Position numbers and translations under genes: made by a program. A model generated the notes under the pieces. It was given only the letters and a program-made list of their open reading frames with translations. It did no database searches and was not told the origin of the DNA. From the NCBI RefSeq assembly GCF_030295405.1, contig NZ_AP027080.1, positions 2,170,001 to 2,234,000 of the forward strand: 64,000 bases of DNA. The letters are read 5' to 3'. Below are positions 8,809 through 16,105 of the stretch, in pieces (position 1 is the stretch's first letter; each line of letters opens with the position of its first letter). The stretch comes from Mesoterricola silvestris. GTDB lineage: Bacteria; Acidobacteriota; Holophagae; Holophagales; Holophagaceae.

Positions 8809-9138
8809 ATGGCCTTCAACGAAGAATTTGCCAAACAAATTATCGGTCATACGGTCGTTGTAGGGTTCAATCATGCAACGTCGGACGGTGACTTGATTCG
8901 CAAGTCCCAAGACTTTGGCACGATCACCTCGGTCTCTGCTGAAGATGGAATTGAAATCACGAGGCCTGATGGGTCTTCCTTTACCGTTCCCCCGGATTTC
9001 CGTTCAATGAAGGTGGCCGATCCTGGCATATACACACTTCGCTCCAATCAGGCATCGATCGAGAACCCCTCCTACACGATGATATGGACAATCTACGGAG
9101 CCGATTCCGACGCACCCACCTGGACTCCGATCAAATAG
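8809..9138 (+). CDS. Cassette 3 gene: hypothetical protein, 109 aa
   Basis: A soluble, strand-rich protein starting MAFNEEFAKQIIGHTVVVGF. The segment DGIEITRPDGSSFTVPPDF looks like a small beta-barrel domain, as seen in several cassette proteins, but I cannot name the family. The ATG at 8809 has a good ribosome site (GGAGA, 5 bases). It lies between attC2 and attC3, starting 26 bases after the attC2 core. An in-frame upstream extension runs through attC2 and is not real coding. Confidence 0.75.
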   Translation: MAFNEEFAKQIIGHTVVVGFNHATSDGDLIRKSQDFGTITSVSAEDGIEITRPDGSSFTVPPDFRSMKVADPGIYTLRSNQASIENPSYTMIWTIYGADSDAPTWTPIK

Positions 9139-9188
9139 GGAATTTGCGCAAAATGCGCCGTCCCAACAAGGTGATATTCACGCGCCGG

Positions 9189-9314
9189 TCCTAACCCAGC
9201 GTTCGAGGTCGGACCCCAACCTGCACTTCTCCCCTTGGTGGTATCGTCATTCCAACCTCCCTTCTCCTCCACTCGCGCCGCCAGGTTGGGGCCGACTCAA
9301 CTTCTGCGTTAGGC
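9189..9314 (+). repeat. attC3 (type A)
   Basis: R'' TCCTAAC at 9189 and R' GTTAGGC at 9308-9314, with the inner arms identical to attC1. A second, mutated core GTAAGGA lies at 9340-9346, again 32 bases downstream. Confidence 0.9.
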
Positions 9315-9383
9315 TTCACCAAGCCCCCGATTAGTCAGCGTAAGGAATCACCAACCACCCAACAACAAAGGATGAAGCATCGC

Positions 9384-9731
9384 ATGGGCCGAGATATTTA
9401 TGTTCAAGACCTGCCAGATAACATCCGTAATCTTAGCGAAATCCCAGATGATTTTGTTCCCCGCCCCATAGCCAGCAGATCAACGGTCATCGAGGCGATT
9501 CGGAAGGCCTTCCCGTCGGCTGACCTCACTGACCCTTCGTGGGTTAAGCTGGTCGAACCCAGTATTTTTTACATAGAGGCGAACCTTGGTAGCGTTGAAT
9601 CCCTTGATTCCTTTGTTTTCCATGTGAATGGAGGCAAAGAGGCCGATCAGCTGATTTCGCGGATCTTACTGAGTTTGGGCCTCCGAGCCGTCGATACTTT
9701 CAGCGACACTGGGCTGTTCCAATTTGTCTGA
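9384..9731 (+). CDS. Cassette 4 gene: hypothetical protein, 115 aa
   Basis: The protein begins MGRDIYVQDLPDNIRNLSEIP and continues with a helix-strand pattern (STVIEAIRKAFPSADL, FYIEANLGSVESLDSFVFHV, ADQLISRILLSLGLRAVD). The opening resembles a widespread family of small unknown proteins starting MGRDI, which is why I prefer the ATG at 9384 to the one at 9372, four codons upstream. It is soluble with no signal peptide. The gene fills cassette 4; its stop is 115 bases before attC4. Confidence 0.75.
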   Translation: MGRDIYVQDLPDNIRNLSEIPDDFVPRPIASRSTVIEAIRKAFPSADLTDPSWVKLVEPSIFYIEANLGSVESLDSFVFHVNGGKEADQLISRILLSLGLRAVDTFSDTGLFQFV

Positions 9732-9846
9732 CGGCTCATCGTTCAATTGGTCCTGCGGCTCAGGTCGATTGCTCAGGCATGGGGCCTTCGAAGGTCTGTG
9801 CATGGCCCGAACACGCCGTCCCAACGAGGTACGATTCACGCGCCGG

Positions 9847-9972
9847 TCCTAACCCAGCGTTCGAGGTCGGACCCCAACCTGCACTTCTCCCCTTGGTGGT
9901 ATCGTCATTCCAACCTCCCTTCTACTCCACCCGCGCCGCCAGGTTGGGGCCGACTCAACTTCGGCGTTAGGC
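9847..9972 (+). repeat. attC4 (type A)
   Basis: R'' TCCTAAC at 9847 and R' GTTAGGC at 9966-9972, nearly identical to attC1 and attC3 over the whole site and for about 35 bases upstream of R''. No second core at +32. Confidence 0.9.
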
Positions 9973-9994
9973 ATTCCTAGGCCCCCTCGTCCAA

Positions 9995-10381
9995 ATGATT
10001 GACCTCACTCCACTCCTCCATATCCATGGCGTGCAATTCAGCCCAAAAGAGGCCGCAAGGCTTTCTGGCCTGAGCTTCCAACACTGTGTTGAACCCGGCG
10101 AAATTCGTTCAACCGGTCGCTACAAGGGCAAGCCCTCACCATATGGCTCGGCAACCCTTACTTGCCCAGGCAAGGTCACAGATGATTCAAGGCTTATGTC
10201 TCTTCTAGCCATAGCCTCTCCGCATCTGGAGGCGCTCCGCAGCTGCGGCGCAGAGGAGTTCGACCTTTCCATTGATGTCGTATGGTCGAGGCAATGCAAC
10301 CTCGAGTTCTCGCCAGCTGAGCTCCTAGCAATTGCACAACTCCACATCCCACTCACCATTAGCTGCTGGCAAAAGAGCTGA
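9995..10381 (+). CDS. Cassette 5 gene: DUF4279-like protein
   Basis: The 128 residues contain FSPKEAARLSGLSFQHC, a central two-strand part, and the closing pattern LEFSPAELLAIAQLHIPLTI, which resembles DUF4279 proteins often found as lone genes or beside immunity genes. The function is unknown. The start at 9995 is 23 bases after the attC4 core, and the short leader leaves little room for its own promoter, so expression may depend on read-through. About 200 bases without a gene separate the stop from attC5. Confidence 0.7.
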   Translation: MIDLTPLLHIHGVQFSPKEAARLSGLSFQHCVEPGEIRSTGRYKGKPSPYGSATLTCPGKVTDDSRLMSLLAIASPHLEALRSCGAEEFDLSIDVVWSRQCNLEFSPAELLAIAQLHIPLTISCWQKS

Positions 10382-10586
10382 TCTGAAGGCGCCACGGGGG
10401 CCTCGCACGAGGCAAAGCCAAAACGCCGATCATCATAATCATTGAAAACGAACCACCTTTGTGCCCTCTCGCCCTTGCCGCGCTGAAGGGTGATACCCTT
10501 TCCCCATCGTTCCCCTCGCAGTCGTTCCACCCAGCGGAATCGGCCCGTCGCGCCGCGTCTCGGGTCTCATCACCAAACGTTTGTCT

Positions 10587-10709
10587 GCCTAACCATCGCT
10601 TCGACCCGGACCCCAAAGTGCCTTCATCCCGCCAAGGTCTCTCAAACTCCATCATCTTTCTCCGCCAACCGCGCCGCCACTTTGGGGCCGTTCAAGCCGG
10701 GCGTTAGGC
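10587..10709 (+). repeat. attC5 (type B)
   Basis: R'' GCCTAAC at 10587 and R' GTTAGGC at 10703-10709, both perfect. Inner arms end CCCCAAAGTG / CACTTTGGGG. A weak AGTAGGC lies 45 bases after the core. Confidence 0.9.
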
Positions 10710-10760
10710 ATCCCAAGACACCATCATCAAAGGCCGTCCAAACATCAGTAGGCATCTCAC

Positions 10761-11240
10761 ATGCTCACCATCCTTAATCCCAACGTCCTCGTCGACCAAC
10801 TGCGTTCGGGGCGCGTGCCAACCGTTCCGATAGTCATTCTAATGGCCTTGAATATCTCGTTCCAAAACCTGGCTGGGCATCCGGGCTTCCTTGGGGCTTT
10901 GGCATCACCCGCAGCGCTACCTTTTGTGCTCCTTCAATTAGGTATGTCCCTAGCGTCCCTTCTAATTGCCTTCCGCTCGAACGGAGGCGAGAAAGGCCAC
11001 GACTTCTTCACAAGGTTCTTCTCACTTACAGCAGTCCTCTACTTCTGGGTCTACATAGCTGGATATTTTGCATACGTCCTTTTGTCGTGGTTCGTAGTTG
11101 GCGCACTTGGTCAACCCGGCCGAGATCTTTATCGCTCTTTTGGGCCCGCACAACTCGTTTTCGGCGCAGTGACTTCCCTTGTATACCTACTCTCCCTCCA
11201 ATACTTCTTCTCAAAAGTCGCGTCCAAGGCCGCTCCTTAA
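10761..11240 (+). CDS. Cassette 6 gene: membrane protein, 159 aa
   Basis: A small integral membrane protein. Four hydrophobic segments are visible: near residues 21-45 (VPIVILMALNISFQ), 50-72 (PFVLLQLGMSLASLLIAF), 90-115 (VLYFWVYIAGYFAYVLLSW) and 132-150 (LVFGAVTSLVYLLSLQYF), with the short loops typical of unknown small membrane proteins. No catalytic motif is visible. It lies between attC5 and attC6. Confidence 0.75.
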   Translation: MLTILNPNVLVDQLRSGRVPTVPIVILMALNISFQNLAGHPGFLGALASPAALPFVLLQLGMSLASLLIAFRSNGGEKGHDFFTRFFSLTAVLYFWVYIAGYFAYVLLSWFVVGALGQPGRDLYRSFGPAQLVFGAVTSLVYLLSLQYFFSKVASKAAP

Positions 11241-11307
11241 TCCTGGCGCCACGTGCGCGGCGCCGGTTCCACCTCTCAATTCCAACGAGGTAATATTCAC
11301 GCGCCGG

Positions 11308-11434
11308 TCCTAACCCAGCGTTCGAGGTTGGACCCCAACCTTACACTTCTCCCCTTGGTGGTATCGTCATTCCAACCTCCCTTCTCCTCCACTCGCGCCG
11401 CCAGGTTGGGGCCGACTCAACTTCGGCGTTAGGC
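11308..11434 (+). repeat. attC6 (type A)
   Basis: R'' TCCTAAC at 11308 and R' GTTAGGC at 11428-11434; one extra base in the central spacer compared with attC1. A second core GTTAGGG is at 11460-11466, 32 bases on, at the entrance of the first cassette that lacks a gene. Confidence 0.9.
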
Positions 11435-11824
11435 ATCCCCAAGCGCAAGCCCAGTCAGCGTTAGGGCAGGGGGGCGCTGAACCCGACGGCCCCGCATTGC
11501 GCCGCGCCATGCTGCTGCGCGCCCGAAGGTCACGGTAGGCGGCCTTACCCGCGCCGGCCTCAGTGGGCGAAAAGCCCAGAGCTACATCACCAGGGCAAGC
11601 CGCAGCTCGATCGGCAATCAGCGATGTCAACCTCCGGGCGCTTCCACTGAGCGCCTATCCCACCGCGCCGTCCCAACGAGGTAATATTCACGCGCCGGTC
11701 CTAACCCAGCGTTCGAGGTCGGACCCCAACCTGCTCTTCTCCCCTTGGTGGTATCGTCATTCCAACCTCCCTTCTCCTCCACTCGCGCCGCCAGGTTGGG
11801 GCCGACTCAACTTCGGCGTAAGGC
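11435..11824 (+). other. Cassette 7: no convincing gene, copy 1 of a duplicated cassette
   Basis: About 390 bases holding no convincing gene. The interior (11460-11670) is closely similar to 16131-16345 in cassette 14, with most positions identical and few or no length changes. Frames on both strands can be read through both copies, but changes between copies fall in all codon positions and neither frame has a ribosome site. A structured RNA, a promoter-bearing cassette or a decayed gene are all possible. The second copy argues against random sequence. Confidence 0.7.
11699..11824 (+). repeat. attC7 (type A) with altered core
   Basis: R'' TCCTAAC at 11699, inner arms intact, but R' is GTAAGGC (11818-11824) instead of GTTAGGC. 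The change hits the second base of the cleavage step, so recombination here may be reduced. Confidence 0.88.
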
Positions 11825-11889
11825 ATCACATAGGACCCTTGGAACAAGCGTATGGAACCACTTATCACTTTCGACCCCGTCTTCCCGCA

Positions 11890-12321
11890 ATGAAAACGCA
11901 TAATCTGTTATTGATCCCGCTGGTTTCCCTTTCGGCGCAAGCCCAAAGTTCGCCATCCTTTATGGGCTGGAAAATGAAATGGGAATTCGTGGAGACTTGG
12001 AAGGGGTTGTCCAATCAACCAGTAATGGTGGCATATGAGGTTCGACTCCTATTCGTCGATGGCGAACCTCGAGCCGAGATCGATATCGATGGGCACATGG
12101 TGTTATGTAGAGTGCTTGCCTCCGTGCTAGGCACTGAGAAGGGGCTAAAATTCTTCTTCCTTCGAAACCGAGAAGAACATGTCCTGCCAATTTTCAAACC
12201 CGGAGACCTCCTATTTGAAATCCGCAAAGAACGGGGCCGTATTCTCACTCATTGGGCCAGTTTGCAACCTACCTTTGATGAGAATTGCAAACCAGGTTCT
12301 TACTTCAAGCCAGCAAAATAA
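11890..12321 (+). CDS. Cassette 8 gene: exported protein, possibly DUF5991-like
   Basis: A 143-residue protein with an N-terminal signal peptide (NLLLIPLVSLSAQAQS, cleavage likely after AQA), so probably periplasmic. The mature part is strand-rich (VMVAYEVRLLFVDGEPRAEI, DIDGHMVLCRVLASV) and ends with LTHWASLQPTF. The arrangement resembles DUF5991 proteins, a family without known function; I hold that only loosely. The stop is 8 bases before the attC8 core. Longer upstream reading runs through attC7 and is not coding. Confidence 0.72.
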   Translation: MKTHNLLLIPLVSLSAQAQSSPSFMGWKMKWEFVETWKGLSNQPVMVAYEVRLLFVDGEPRAEIDIDGHMVLCRVLASVLGTEKGLKFFFLRNREEHVLPIFKPGDLLFEIRKERGRILTHWASLQPTFDENCKPGSYFKPAK

Positions 12322-12329
12322 CCGCGTCT

Positions 12330-12453
12330 GCCTAACCATCGCTTCGACCCGGACCCCAGCCTTCCTCGCTCCCACCAAGGCTCCGTATTCTTCCATTCCC
12401 ATTCTCCGCCGACCGCGCCGTCAGGCTGGAGCCGGTCAAGCCGAGCATTAGAC
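12330..12453 (+). repeat. attC8 (type B) with altered core
   Basis: R'' GCCTAAC at 12330; the right end reads ATTAGAC (12447-12453), so the first base of R' is A. The inner arms are CCCCAGCC / GGCTGGAGCC. A GCTAGGC follows 33 bases later at 12480. Confidence 0.8.
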
Positions 12454-12491
12454 TTCACCCACCACCCATCAAACCGGCGGCTAGGCACAAC

Positions 12492-12737
12492 ATGGACCTC
12501 CACGTCATTTACACAAAAGCAGAGATGCTTCTATCCAAGAAGTCCTACACTTCATGGCGTGATATCCAAGATGAATACGAAGACTACATGGCGTCCTTTG
12601 GCCCATGGTCAATTGAACAAGTGCTGGGGCTTTTCGAAAAAGACTATCCAGACTTGGACCCGGTTGGTTTGGTTCAAGTCGAAATTCTTCGCAACTCACC
12701 TTCCGAAACCATTCGGCTCACTTTCAAGAGTCGTTGA
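12492..12737 (+). CDS. Cassette 9 gene: small protein, 81 aa
   Basis: A soluble acidic protein, MDLHVIYTKAEMLLSKKSY at the start, with two helices (WRDIQDEYEDYMASF, WSIEQVLGLFEKDYP) and a C-terminal strand (SETIRLTFKSR). I do not recognise it. It starts 39 bases after the attC8 core and is followed by 178 bases without a clear gene up to attC9. The base composition is that of the other cassettes, poorer in GC than the host. Confidence 0.65.
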   Translation: MDLHVIYTKAEMLLSKKSYTSWRDIQDEYEDYMASFGPWSIEQVLGLFEKDYPDLDPVGLVQVEILRNSPSETIRLTFKSR

Positions 12738-12915
12738 TGAGGCTCCTAAACCGGCTCCGGCTTCACTCGGGTCAGCAACATGAGTTCCATTCCAATCAAG
12801 TCCAGTCTTTACCTAACGGTGATTGCCTGGGGCCCAGTTTTCCCGCTCAGGTTAATTACCAGCCGCTTTGCCCCATCGCGCTGCAAAACCGGGCGGCATC
12901 ATCGGAGGTCGAGCT

Positions 12916-13038
12916 GCCTAGCCATCGCTTCGACCCGGACCCCAATGTGCCTTCATCCCACCGTGGTTCCTTGAACTCAATTACCCTTCTCCGCCAACCG
13001 CGCCGCCACTTTGGTGCCGGTCAAGCCGTGCGTTAGGC
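12916..13038 (+). repeat. attC9 (type B)
   Basis: R'' GCCTAGC at 12916 (one change) and R' GTTAGGC at 13032-13038. The inner arms have two mismatches (CCCCAATGTG against CACTTTGGTG). Confidence 0.85.
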
Positions 13039-13231
13039 ATCTCCCAGCCCGCATCAAACAAGCGTCTGGCGCCGCGCGCGAAACGAGGCTACTGAGCAGG
13101 TCATCATCACCCAGCCAACCCGCCCGATGCCAGGCATGCCCGTCCATACCGCACCAAAGCATGGTAGGCTTGCGCCATCAATCCAATCCTTTTTGGCACT
13201 TACCAACTCGCTTCGAACGAGGCCTTCCAGC

Positions 13232-13804
13232 ATGAAATGCCCCCTTCAGCAAGAACGGCTAGAACTTGAAACTCTTCCGAATGGAATCCAGATCTCGGTT
13301 CCAGCAAGAAGGAGCTGGTTTGTCCTTTTGTTCCTCACTATTTGGCTCTGCGGTTGGGTCATGGGCGAGCGCTCTGCGCTAATCGAGGTGTTTGGCCATC
13401 TTGCCAAGCCTGGCCCTCCGCCCGCATTCATGGCAATTTGGCTCACCGGATGGACGGTAGGCGGTGCATTCGCCTTACTCACTTTGGTTTGGCAGGTTGC
13501 CGGCCGAGAAATAATCGGAATTGAAAGCGGATATCTCTTCCACAAAATCCAGATCCTGGGCATCACCAGAATGCGGGAATACCAAGGCGATCAAATCAAG
13601 AGGCTTAGGGCGGTTGATTATTCTCCCGGGTTTAATCGACAGGCTTCTTGGGTGCCTCCTCTTGTTGGCCAAGGCGTTGGCCCCATTGCCTTTGACTACG
13701 GTTCAAAGTCCGTTCGAATCGGCCAATCCCTGGATGAAGCAGAAGCCCCGCGCCTTATCGAACTACTTGTTTCTCGGCTACCTCAATCCGTACATTATTC
13801 CTAA
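13232..13804 (+). CDS. Cassette 10 gene: membrane protein, 190 aa
   Basis: A protein with two transmembrane helices (SWFVLLFLTIWLCGWVMG near 30-47 and FMAIWLTGWTVGGAFALLTL near 70-90) and a ~100-residue cytoplasmic tail rich in strands (EIIGIESGYLFHKIQILGIT, GPIAFDYGSKSVRIGQSL). The two-helix plus strand-rich tail layout resembles small PH-like membrane proteins, but I cannot be sure. The ATG at 13232 has an upstream GAGG. A ~190-base leader between attC9 and the gene shares sequence with cassettes 11 and 12. Confidence 0.75.
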   Translation: MKCPLQQERLELETLPNGIQISVPARRSWFVLLFLTIWLCGWVMGERSALIEVFGHLAKPGPPPAFMAIWLTGWTVGGAFALLTLVWQVAGREIIGIESGYLFHKIQILGITRMREYQGDQIKRLRAVDYSPGFNRQASWVPPLVGQGVGPIAFDYGSKSVRIGQSLDEAEAPRLIELLVSRLPQSVHYS

Positions 13805-13872
13805 CTATTCGACTCCCCAGCGGCAATACCTCATCGCGCCGCGTCTCGGGTCCCATCGCCATATGTCCGTCT

Positions 13873-13998
13873 GCCTAACTATCCCTTCGACCCGGACCCC
13901 AGCCCTGTATTGCTCCAACCAGGTCTTCCTCATCTCCCATCGCACTTCTCCGCCGACGGCGCCGCCAGGGCTGGGGCCGGTCAAGCCGGGCGTTAGGC
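13873..13998 (+). repeat. attC10 (type B)
   Basis: R'' GCCTAAC at 13873 and R' GTTAGGC at 13992-13998; inner arms CCCCAGCCCTG / CAGGGCTGGGG pair perfectly after the bulged A. Confidence 0.88.
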
Positions 13999-14297
13999 AT
14001 CTCCCATCCCGCTTCGAACCAGCGTCTGGCGGAGCCCCGCTATCAGGGCACCGAAGCCAATGAGCGTCACCCGGCGGTAGGGCCGGCTGGCCAGGGCGCC
14101 CACTCTCTAGGCGTCGACAGATGCCAGGTTGGGCGGCGCGCACGATTCGAGGCTAATGATGCCGGTTTTCATCGCCCATGGATGCGCCCACTGGCTTGCA
14201 CACCCCCCTTAAGGCGCCGAAGTTGAGGAAATCAGGAACTTTCGAGGCCAGAAGCTCACTTATCTCTTGATTCCATATAGCCTCGCTAGGTGGGTTT
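13999..14297 (+). other. Leader of cassette 11, no clear gene
   Basis: 299 bases without a supported gene. The first ~110 bases contain AGCGTCTGGCG and CACCGAAGCCAATGAGCGTC, which recur with changes at 14802-14910 and partly at 13039-13110. The rest has no visible feature. Confidence 0.5.
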
Positions 14298-14642
14298 ATG
14301 CTCCCTTCCATGCCGCCCTTCCTCATTGCCTCCCTGCTTGTCCAGGCTCCTCTGCCTACAGGCCAGGCTACGAAACGCGCCAGAAAACAGGTGCTCATCG
14401 TCCCGCTGTTGCTCCAGATCAACGATCCTCAGGTCGTCCACGCCGAAGCCTACCTTCGGAAGGTTCTCCCAACGTGGAGGATCGCCAATCCCACCTTCGC
14501 ATGCAAATCCGAAATCCCTCGTTCGGCCCTTCAGCTACGATGCCTGGTCGATTCCGCTAACGGTACCGAAGAATGGCAATTCACGATTCAGGTCCTTTCA
14601 GATGGGCAGTTAAAACTGCGAGAGGCAAAGGTCCTAAGCTAA
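14298..14642 (+). CDS. Cassette 11 gene: exported hypothetical protein, 114 aa
   Basis: The N-terminus MLPSMPPFLIASLLVQAPLP looks like a signal peptide, followed by a basic segment and a mature part with AEAYLRKVLPTWRIANPTF and a strand pair at the end (EWQFTIQVLSDGQLKLREA). The pattern fits a small periplasmic protein, with no recognisable family. A weak AGGTGG ribosome site precedes the ATG, and other frames also stay open here, so the start is less sure than for most cassette genes. Confidence 0.55.
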   Translation: MLPSMPPFLIASLLVQAPLPTGQATKRARKQVLIVPLLLQINDPQVVHAEAYLRKVLPTWRIANPTFACKSEIPRSALQLRCLVDSANGTEEWQFTIQVLSDGQLKLREAKVLS

Positions 14643-14675
14643 CGCCTCGGGACTTTTCGGCGCAGGGGGGTGGTT

Positions 14676-14801
14676 GCCTAACCTCGCGTTCGACTCCGGA
14701 CCCCAGCCATTAGTGGCTCCTGCTTTGATTTCGGCATCTTCAAACTTCCTTCTCTCTCTTACGCGCCGCCAGGCTGGGGCCGGCCAACTTTGGCGTTAGG
14801 C
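14676..14801 (+). repeat. attC11 (third arm type)
   Basis: R'' GCCTAAC at 14676 and R' GTTAGGC at 14795-14801. The arms CCGGACCCCAGCC / GGCTGGGGCCGG differ from types A and B. The right part resembles the right part of attC14. Confidence 0.88.
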
Positions 14802-14971
14802 ATCTCCCTGCGCTAAGCGACGGGGCGCCTGGCGCCGCTCACGTATTCTGGTCACCGAAGCCACTGAACATCACCCAGCGATCAGGCACACTGGCAAGCC
14901 CCTGGTTCTCTATGCGCTGGGGAGTGGTAGGCTTGCACCCTCAACCCAAACCAGGTCAGCAAGGGACCCCA

Positions 14972-15529
14972 ATGTATTGCCCCTCATGCAAATCCCCAAA
15001 TCCGGTTTACAGAAAATTTTGTCTCAACTGCCATCTTGCCTTGAACGGAAGTGGCAATTACGAACCCGGGTTTTCACCCGAATCAGCATCGGGTCCGCTG
15101 TCGCCCAAGGAGGCAGAGAAGGCCAAGGCAAGGAAGAAATGGATGTTGGATAAAATTGAAACAAGGGAAGATGCCCTGAAATTTGCCCATGATGCTTCGA
15201 TTGCTTTCTTTGTGGTGGCCGCTCTCCAGGCTGTCATGTCAATTCTGATCGGCTTTTCCATATTGATTGATTCGTCAATCTATGCGCTTAGTGCCTTCTT
15301 CGTGCTTCGTTTCCATAGCCGCGTTGCAGCGATTACTCTACTGCTTCTCGCCTCCCTAGCTACAATCTCAACCGTGTTCAACATCGTCAAAGGCAACGTG
15401 GCTGCCTGTGCCAGCATCGTCATTTCCCTAATCACCTTGGTCATTGCCACACGTGCAGTTGAAGCCAGTTTCAAACTCCATGGCCGCTTCGCACTTGCGA
15501 AGTCCTGCGATCCGAGGTCTCCAGCCTGA
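14972..15529 (+). CDS. Cassette 12 gene: zinc-ribbon membrane protein
   Basis: The N-terminus holds a four-cysteine zinc-ribbon, CPSCKSPNPVYRKFCLNC (CxxC...CxxC). It is followed by a charged linker (EAEKAKARKKWMLDKIE) and about four transmembrane helices (ASIAFFVVAALQAVMSILIG, YALSAFFVLRF, AAITLLLLASLATISTVF, CASIVISLITLVIATRA). This zinc-ribbon plus helices layout is common in small bacterial membrane proteins of unknown role. The ATG at 14972 follows AAGGGA with good spacing; a start 20 codons upstream lacks one. Confidence 0.8.
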   Translation: MYCPSCKSPNPVYRKFCLNCHLALNGSGNYEPGFSPESASGPLSPKEAEKAKARKKWMLDKIETREDALKFAHDASIAFFVVAALQAVMSILIGFSILIDSSIYALSAFFVLRFHSRVAAITLLLLASLATISTVFNIVKGNVAACASIVISLITLVIATRAVEASFKLHGRFALAKSCDPRSPA

Positions 15530-15585
15530 CCCGTGGCATTTCCCCATTGCGCCGCGTCTCGGGTCCCATCACCAAACGCCCGTCT

Positions 15586-15651
15586 GCCTAACGGTTGTGC
15601 GCAAATCTCATCAACCGACCGGCCTACAACTGGGTCTTAGGGGCTATAGGC
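15586..15651 (+). repeat. attC12, short and degenerate
   Basis: R'' GCCTAAC at 15586 is perfect. The right end is unclear: CTTAGGG at 15636-15642 pairs with the left end, while TATAGGC at 15645-15651 is followed by the usual CATCCC. The short arms GGTTGT / ACAAC pair. At about 60 bases it is half the length of the other sites. Confidence 0.5.
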
Positions 15652-15667
15652 ATCCCTGGAGGCGGCC

Positions 15668-16057
15668 ATGACTCACGCTAGAGCGCTCCTGCTCCTCCTT
15701 TTCACCGCCTGCGCCACCCAGCCAGCCTGGGTACCCCAACCGGTGCCCCCTTGGCGGGTGCTGGACGCCGGTGCCATTCAACCCTCGGCGAGCGCACAAT
15801 CCATGACGGTAGAGGTGGATGCCTGGCGTGAGGACGGCCTGCCACTGCGCTTATTCCTGGACGACCGCGCTGTGGCTGACTTGCTGCCTGGGGAACGACT
15901 GAACCTTTTCGTTACTCCGGGCAGGCACACCCTTCGGATCAAGAGGCAGGGCTTGATCGACCGTTCCGAGGCTGCCACCGAGTTTGCGGCTACGACGGGT
16001 GCAGCCTTCCGCATCTTCAGGCCCACTCCAGGGACCCTCGCAATCCAACCCGCCTGA
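15668..16057 (+). CDS. Cassette 13 gene: lipoprotein
   Basis: A 129-residue protein with a lipoprotein signal (RALLLLLFTACATQP, lipobox FTAC with Cys near 15). It is therefore probably anchored in the inner or outer membrane. The mature part has a strand-rich domain (DGLPLRLFLDDRAVADLLPG, LNLFVTPGRHTLRIKRQG) resembling PEGA-type or related small beta domains. The ribosome site GGAGG is strong. GC content is close to the host, unlike most other cassettes, and only the right half of an attC follows, so its entry may be different or recent. Confidence 0.8.
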   Translation: MTHARALLLLLFTACATQPAWVPQPVPPWRVLDAGAIQPSASAQSMTVEVDAWREDGLPLRLFLDDRAVADLLPGERLNLFVTPGRHTLRIKRQGLIDRSEAATEFAATTGAAFRIFRPTPGTLAIQPA

Positions 16058-16069
16058 ATCCACCTGGGT

Positions 16070-16105
16070 CTCCCAAGCTTGGTCCGGTCAACTCGCGCGT
16101 TAGGC
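16070..16105 (+). repeat. attC13, right half only
   Basis: The right arm CTTGGTCCGGTCAACTCGCG and core GTTAGGC (16099-16105) are present, but I find no matching R'' to the left. A mutated second core GTGAGGG lies at 16131-16137, again 32 bases on. Confidence 0.6.

Noticed and set aside
11563-12321. Long frame running from cassette 7 through attC7 into the cassette 8 gene
   Set aside because: It crosses the whole attC. Only the part from 11890 has a signal peptide and independent support.
12734-13036. Frame overlapping the end of the cassette 9 gene
   Set aside because: Most of it lies in attC9 and it has no ribosome site.
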